From Faecalicoccus sp. (GTDB lineage: Bacteria > Bacillota_I > Bacilli_A > Erysipelotrichales > Erysipelotrichaceae): a stretch of DNA of 10,424 bases. This document shows positions 6,828 through 10,424 of the stretch, piece by piece; position 1 is the stretch's first letter; each line of letters opens with the position of its first letter. The notes under the pieces were generated by a model. That model saw only the letters and a list, made by a program, of their open reading frames with translations, was not told where the DNA came from and ran no database searches. Both the position numbers and the translations under genes were made by a program. The DNA is taken from positions 1 to 10,424 of the forward strand of contig JAGAWH010000196.1 of NCBI GenBank assembly GCA_017941505.1, written 5' to 3'.

Positions 6828-6831
6828 GGCT

Positions 6832-6861
6832 AAAAGGAATCGATTTAGTCGATTCCTTTTT
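6832..6861. terminator. second, symmetric terminator hairpin before the GH1 gene
   Basis: A perfect 12-bp stem (AAAAGGAATCGA, 6832-6843, with 6849-6860) encloses a 5-base TTTAG loop and is followed by T's. Because it begins with AAAA and ends with TTTT it can work in both directions. It lies 10 bases after the first terminator and about 48 bases before the GH1 start. Confidence 0.75.
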
Positions 6862-6908
6862 CTATTGTAAAAAATGTTGTAACATAATAGTTAATTGAGG
6901 TGAACAAA

Positions 6909-8360
6909 ATGAGTATATTTCCTAAAGACTTTCTATGGGGTGGGGCAACATCGGCTGCCCAGATTGAAGGTGGCTATGATGCAGGCGGAAGAGGCCCTTC
7001 TCATATGGATATGGTTCGATTTAAGGGTAAGGACAAGGAAACCGGAGCCGGTACCCAGCAGTCGAGCGAAGCAGATGTAAAGTATTATAAAGAACACGAA
7101 AATGATTATTATTTTCCTTACCGCAAAGGAAATGATTTCTATCATCGGTATAAAGAGGATATTGCCTTAATGGCAGAAATGGGATTTAAGACATTCCGTA
7201 TGTCGATCAGCTGGAGTCGTTTATTTCCAAAAGGAATTGAAGATACACCTTTACAAGAAGGAGTAGAATTTTATCGAAATGTATTTAATGAATGCAGAAA
7301 GTATAATATTGAGCCCTTAGTAACCATGATTCATTATGAGATTCCTTTATACTTAACAGAAACAGTCAATGGATGGGAATCCAGAGAAACGGTTCAACAT
7401 TTCGTACGCTACACTAAATTTTTGATTGATGAATATCATGATCTTGTCAAGTATTGGATTACCTTTAATGAAATTAATATGGTCATGAATCATTCGTATC
7501 TTGGCGGAGGCATGTTTGTTGAAAAGGCGAAAACAGATGAGAAATCCTGTATTTATCAGGCTTTACATCATATGCTGCTGGCAAGTGCTTTAACTGTAGA
7601 TTATTTCCATAAGACACAGAAAGATGGCATGATTGGCTGCATGATTGCCCGCCTGTTGAATTATCCATATACCTGTAAACCGGCAGATTGCCTTGCCCAG
7701 CAGGCCCAGGACAGGTTCAATTTCTTCCCGATGGATGTACAGGCAAAAGGATATTATCCGCAATTTATCTTGAATTATTATAAGGATCAGAATATTCAAC
7801 TCGAGATTTCAGATGAAGATAAGGAAATTCTAAAAAGAGGAAGGGTCGATTTTACAGGCATTAGTTATTATCATACCGGTGTCATTTCTACGGATCCGGA
7901 CAAGGTAGAAGATATCGGAAAGTTTATTCGAAACTTAGAGAACCCATATATTGAAAAGACATCATGGGGATGGGGAATTGATCCTTCCGGTTTGCGGTAT
8001 ACACTCAATGAGATGACAGACCGCTATGGACTTCCGATTATCATTTTGGAAAATGGACTCGGTTATTATGAAAAGTTAGATGAAAAAAATCAGATCCATG
8101 ATACATACCGCATTGAATATCTGCGTGCACATATCCAGGCAATTAAGGATGCCATCAAGGATGGAGCTAACGTGATTGGATATACACCTTGGGGATGGAT
8201 TGATTTAGTATCCTGTTCCTTCGCCTCGATGTCCAAACGATATGGCTTTGTCTATGTAGATGGGGATGATTACGGAAACGGTACCTATAATCGATTTAAG
8301 AAGGATTCATTCTATTGGTATAAAAAAGTGATCGAGACAAACGGAGAAGATTTAGATTAA
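6909..8360 (+). CDS. bglA: GH1 6-phospho-beta-glucosidase
   Basis: A 483-residue cytoplasmic glycoside hydrolase family 1 enzyme that would cleave phosphorylated beta-glucosides (cellobiose-6P, salicin-6P, arbutin-6P) into glucose-6P and the aglycone or sugar. It opens with the GH1 signature FPKDFLWGGATSAAQIEGG; acid/base Glu188 is in TFNEIN and nucleophile Glu381 in ILENG. The C-terminal S435...K443-R-Y445-G-F-V-Y-V-D motif and the ending NRFKKDSFYWYKKVI are the phosphate-binding signature of 6-phospho-beta-glucosidases rather than plain beta-glucosidases. Length is typical. The start is ATG 6909 with TTGAGGTG 6 bases upstream; GTG 6900 falls inside that site. No PTS transporter or BglG-type antiterminator is in the window, so the substrate's import is encoded elsewhere. 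Transcribed alone, convergent with the RraA operon. The symbol follows the BglA-like resemblance; the paralogue is not certain. Confidence 0.92.
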   Translation: MSIFPKDFLWGGATSAAQIEGGYDAGGRGPSHMDMVRFKGKDKETGAGTQQSSEADVKYYKEHENDYYFPYRKGNDFYHRYKEDIALMAEMGFKTFRMSISWSRLFPKGIEDTPLQEGVEFYRNVFNECRKYNIEPLVTMIHYEIPLYLTETVNGWESRETVQHFVRYTKFLIDEYHDLVKYWITFNEINMVMNHSYLGGGMFVEKAKTDEKSCIYQALHHMLLASALTVDYFHKTQKDGMIGCMIARLLNYPYTCKPADCLAQQAQDRFNFFPMDVQAKGYYPQFILNYYKDQNIQLEISDEDKEILKRGRVDFTGISYYHTGVISTDPDKVEDIGKFIRNLENPYIEKTSWGWGIDPSGLRYTLNEMTDRYGLPIIILENGLGYYEKLDEKNQIHDTYRIEYLRAHIQAIKDAIKDGANVIGYTPWGWIDLVSCSFASMSKRYGFVYVDGDDYGNGTYNRFKKDSFYWYKKVIETNGEDLD

Positions 8361-8394
8361 CTCAAAAGGCCCTTAAGGGCCTTTTGAGTTAATC
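8355..8394. terminator. 40-bp perfect palindrome: shared bidirectional terminator
   Basis: The half GATTAACTCAAAAGGCCCTT is followed by its exact reverse complement. It contains the last two codons (Asp, TAA) of the GH1 gene on the + strand and, by symmetry, the last two codons (Asp, TAA) of the convergent gene. In either direction the GGCCC core is followed by TTTT, so it should terminate both transcripts. Confidence 0.95.
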
Positions 8395-9009
8395 ATCAAA
8401 TTCGATTTCTAAATCTTTGAAGAATGCTTCGGTTCCGATTTCAGAGAAGAAACCAACCGAACCGCGGGCATCTTTGCCATGTTTCATATCCTTTACGACA
8501 AGAACCGGTTCTTTTTCATCATTTAAATAATATTCTGAAGTATCATCATGAATAACAGCTTTTAGTTCAACCCATTCATTTAAACCGTAATTCATTGGTG
8601 CTTCATATCCGGTAATATTAAATTCACGGAAGTAGGCAAAGGTATATCCTGGATACGAGAAGTATTGACATCCATGAGCTCTTCTTACCGGGTCAGGATG
8701 ATTGCCGTTGGTTGGACGGATATAGAACGATTCAAATTCACTGTTATCTTCTTTTACGCGGAATACAATTCCGATAAAGCCGCGGGCAAAATCCGGGGCA
8801 TCCGGTAAAAGACGGCTTAACATCTTAACTCGAATGGTTCCGTTGTGGAAATCACAGTCTTTTAACTTCACCAATGTGTTTTCATCAAAGAGCATGATCT
8901 TATCTGCTTTGACAACGCGGATGGCAGGTACGCCATCTATATCTGCATTTTCTGATGCAGTATAAACATCTTCAAAATTCTTAATATCTGTTTCGTATTT
9001 TTTAAGCAT
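8389..9009 (-). CDS. cytoplasmic concanavalin-like (DUF1080-like) beta-sandwich protein
   Basis: A 206-residue protein without signal peptide or membrane segment. Its features fit a concanavalin/laminin-G-type jelly roll related to the DUF1080 (3-keto-disaccharide hydrolase-like) group: NGTIRVKML (56-64), GFIGIVFRV (78-86), FESFYIRPTNG (92-102), RRAHGCQYFS (109-118), the W146-x-E-L-K-A-V-I strand and the closing RGSVGFFSEIGTEAFFKDLEIEF. The FYIRPTNG...RR.H..QY block is what I recall from such proteins in carbohydrate-degrading clusters, usually exported; this copy would stay inside the cell. It could bind or cleave a modified sugar, but activity is unproven. ATG 9009 has AGGAG 6 bases upstream. 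It lies 71 bases after the RraA-family gene on the same strand, with no terminator between, so probably one operon. Confidence 0.7.
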   Translation of the reverse strand: MLKKYETDIKNFEDVYTASENADIDGVPAIRVVKADKIMLFDENTLVKLKDCDFHNGTIRVKMLSRLLPDAPDFARGFIGIVFRVKEDNSEFESFYIRPTNGNHPDPVRRAHGCQYFSYPGYTFAYFREFNITGYEAPMNYGLNEWVELKAVIHDDTSEYYLNDEKEPVLVVKDMKHGKDARGSVGFFSEIGTEAFFKDLEIEFDD

Positions 9010-9080
9010 AACCTTCTCCTTTTTCTTTTCATCTTTTATATAACATATTTATTATGAAAAAGTGAAGTAAGACGTTTGTG

Positions 9081-9707
9081 TTATTTAACCAGCTTGTCAA
9101 ATCCATATATTTTCATAGTGGATTCACCGGCTAAGATCCGCTTTAAAATCTCTTTTTCTTTTTCAAATTTATGAACAGCTTTTTCCATTACAATATTTTC
9201 TTCGGCCTGTGGAATGACTACAACGCCATCGCAATCACCGAAGATTAAATCACCGGGATGAATCGTTGCGTTTCCAATTGTTATGGTCTGATTGAAACCG
9301 GCTTTCTGTACTTTTACCGTGGATGCCGGACAATACGCCTTGGCATATACAGGAAAGCCTAACTCCTTGATATCCTGACTGTCTCGGCAGCTTCCGTTAA
9401 TAATTACACCGGCAATGCCTTTAACTTTGCAGGCGTTGGCCATCATATCCCCGAAATGACCGCCTTCTGTATATCCCTTGCAGTCAAAGATGAGTACATC
9501 TCCGGCTTTGGCGGCTTCAATGGCCTGATGTAGGGCAAGGTTATCACCGGGAGCACAATCGACCGGAAAGGCTCTTCCTATTAAATGAAGTTTTGAATCG
9601 ATCGGTTTTATATCCGAAGGCAATACAAATCCGTTTGGATTATTGTCGGCTACATTACCGGTAGGTAATTGAGAATAAAAATCTATTTTTTCTTTCGTTA
9701 GTATCAT
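9081..9707 (-). CDS. RraA-family protein, probable metal-dependent aldolase/decarboxylase
   Basis: A 208-residue cytoplasmic protein of the RraA / HMG-CHA aldolase family, often misnamed demethylmenaquinone methyltransferase. The diagnostic G-D-X20-R-D signature is intact: G86-D87 (HFGDMMANA) and R108-D109 (NGSCRDSQD), which in class II HMG/CHA aldolases bind the metal and pyruvate moiety. The C-terminal GDLIFGDCDGVVVIP block (152-166) is also typical. Family members cleave 4-hydroxy-4-methyl-2-oxoglutarate-type acids or decarboxylate oxaloacetate; the Escherichia coli RraA RNase E inhibitor lacks this full catalytic set. The neighbours favour a catabolic lyase role. The start is ATG 9707 with GAGG about 8 bases upstream. 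First gene of a leftward pair with the concanavalin-like gene. Confidence 0.85.
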   Translation of the reverse strand: MILTKEKIDFYSQLPTGNVADNNPNGFVLPSDIKPIDSKLHLIGRAFPVDCAPGDNLALHQAIEAAKAGDVLIFDCKGYTEGGHFGDMMANACKVKGIAGVIINGSCRDSQDIKELGFPVYAKAYCPASTVKVQKAGFNQTITIGNATIHPGDLIFGDCDGVVVIPQAEENIVMEKAVHKFEKEKEILKRILAGESTMKIYGFDKLVK

Positions 9708-9776
9708 ATGCGTTTCCTCTTTTCATCTTTACTTTAACAATTCTAAAAATAATAATAAAACGCATAAAATAGATAA

Positions 9777-9801
9777 ATAATATCGAATCAACAGATATTA
9801 T
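9777..9801. promoter_or_regulatory. 8-bp inverted repeat in the RraA/GNAT divergent spacer
   Basis: ATAATATC and GATATTAT flank a 9-base spacer (25 bp overall), between the two divergent genes and directly over the expected -35 region of the GNAT promoter. The position suits an operator, but the arms are pure AT-rich sequence apart from one G-C pair each. Confidence 0.35.
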
Positions 9802-9818
9802 GCATTTATGATGAATCG

Positions 9819-9824
9819 TATAAT
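9819..9824 (+). promoter_or_regulatory. -10 box of the GNAT gene
   Basis: A perfect TATAAT 46 bases before the chosen ATG. The -35 position at 17-base spacing (9796-9801) reads TATTAT and is weak, so an activator may be needed or the match is fortuitous. Confidence 0.45.
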
Positions 9825-9869
9825 GAGATTAGTGATGGGAATATGTCACTAAATACAAGGAGAGGTCAT

Positions 9870-10274
9870 ATGACAATTGAATATAAAGATATACATGATT
9901 TTACCAAAGATGAGCTGGAAAGATTATTTCTTTCGGTAGAATGGTCATCAGGACATTATCCGGATAAACTTGTGATCGCAATGAAGAATTTCGATACAGT
10001 TTATTCCGCATGGGATAAAGATACGCTTGTCGGAATGATTTGTGCAATGGATGATGGTATTATGAATGCCTATCTGCATTATTTGCTGGTAGATCCTGCT
10101 TATCATGGAAAAACCATTGGCAGAACATTGATAGAAATGATGAAGGAAAAGTATAAAGATTATCTTCGGATTATTGTGATTGGATATAATGAAGAACTAT
10201 CTTTTTATGAAAACTGTGGATTTGTCAAAAGTAAAGACTCTTCACCGATGTTTATTACTTCATTATGGACATAA
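9870..10274 (+). CDS. GNAT family N-acetyltransferase
   Basis: A 134-residue cytoplasmic acetyltransferase using acetyl-CoA. The acetyl-CoA-binding motif A is YLLVDPAYHGKTIGRTLIE (71-89), a form of the R/Q-x-x-G-x-G/A loop following the V-D-P strand, and motif B is visible as SFYENCGF (111-118). These are enough for the family; the acceptor (amine drug, peptide or protein) is unknown. The start at ATG 9870 has AAGGAGAGG (9857-9865) at good spacing; an upstream ATG at 9843 would place that site inside the gene. Monocistronic, ended by the palindromic terminator directly after its stop. Confidence 0.9.
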   Translation: MTIEYKDIHDFTKDELERLFLSVEWSSGHYPDKLVIAMKNFDTVYSAWDKDTLVGMICAMDDGIMNAYLHYLLVDPAYHGKTIGRTLIEMMKEKYKDYLRIIVIGYNEELSFYENCGFVKSKDSSPMFITSLWT

Positions 10275-10305
10275 AAACAGGGAATCAAATTTGATTCCCG
10301 TTTTC
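10274..10305. terminator. bidirectional terminator between GNAT and PepSY genes
   Basis: A perfect 20-bp palindrome (half GGGAATCAAA, 10280-10299), extended by AAAAC (10274-10278) pairing with GTTTT (10300-10304) across one bulged A. T-runs follow in both directions, so it ends the GNAT transcript rightward and the PepSY gene leftward. Confidence 0.9.
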
Positions 10306-10316
10306 TGTATCAATCG

Positions 10317-10424
10317 TTATTCAAAATCTATGTGGACATGCAGGAGTGAACCGGTTGTGGCATCGAGTTCATATTTATAGTCGGGATCACCTTTGTTAAA
10401 TTCGACTCTGATGATGTCGTACCC
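10317..10424 (-). CDS. PepSY-domain protein, C-terminal 35 residues (partial)
   Basis: Reading leftward from the window edge, an open frame of 35 codons ends at TAA (10319-10317). It contains YDIIRVEFNKGDPDYKYELD followed by ATTGSLL, the second-half pattern of the PepSY domain (Y-x-V/I-E/F strand, Y-x-Y-E-x-D-A-x-T-G-x-I/L turn). PepSY domains usually sit in secreted or membrane proteins and are proposed to modulate peptidases. The N-terminus lies beyond the window, so export and full architecture cannot be seen. It converges on the GNAT gene through a shared terminator. Confidence 0.8.
   Translation of the reverse strand, partial: GYDIIRVEFNKGDPDYKYELDATTGSLLHVHIDFE

Noticed and set aside
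10180..10380. 66-codon + strand frame across the GNAT end and beyond
   Set aside because: It crosses the palindromic terminator and is antisense to the PepSY C-terminus, which has clear domain similarity.
1..10424. Alternative genetic code (TGA read as tryptophan)
   Set aside because: No gene uses TGA as a stop, but no well-supported gene contains an in-frame TGA either; eleven stops are too few and TAA preference is normal for low-GC Bacillota.

Overview
The window is low-GC DNA from a Bacillota, probably a gut-type fermentative anaerobe. Supporting signs are strong GGAGG-type ribosome binding sites, consensus TATAAT promoters, compact U-tailed terminators, a DUF6273 lipoprotein, an oxygen-sensitive-type iron alcohol dehydrogenase and a BglA-like GH1 enzyme. 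All eleven visible stop codons are TAA or TAG, none TGA. The order (Erysipelotrichales, Lachnospirales or other) cannot be fixed from the sequence. I see no integrase, IS element, CRISPR array, tRNA or rRNA.

Layout: (1) 1-1566, a possible tail of an upstream gene, then a MATE efflux pump with its own terminator. (2) 1624-2970, a lipoprotein made of two tandem DUF6273 domains behind an extended -10 promoter. (3) 3061-4167, a DUF1016/YhcG-type PD-(D/E)XK nuclease. Its start overlaps a 14-codon leader ORF that carries the good ribosome binding site, and its reading frame contains a perfect 28-bp palindrome. (4) 4204-6827, a divergent pair: an SDR oxidoreductase leftward, and a cupin plus iron-dependent alcohol dehydrogenase operon rightward. 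(5) 6797-8394, two tandem terminator hairpins, then a GH1 6-phospho-beta-glucosidase. (6) 8355-9707, leftward, an RraA-family protein with an intact metal-aldolase signature followed by a cytoplasmic concanavalin-like (DUF1080-like) protein. (7) 9777-10424, a GNAT acetyltransferase rightward and the last 35 residues of a PepSY-domain protein leftward.

The genes from 4255 to 9707 look like a small catabolic neighbourhood: phospho-beta-glucoside cleavage, two oxidoreductases of different families, a small cupin, a probable aldolase or lyase, and a cytoplasmic sugar-binding or lyase-like beta-sandwich. No PTS or ABC transporter is in view, so the substrate is unknown and the joint pathway is inference.

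The most unusual structural signals are two long perfect palindromes. One (40 bp, 8355-8394) forms the shared bidirectional terminator of two convergent genes and contains the last two codons of each. The other (28 bp, 3404-3431) lies inside the nuclease coding sequence. The TAATG-coupled leader ORF of the nuclease is the third. None of these amounts to a demonstrated new system; the nuclease locus is the best candidate for follow-up.
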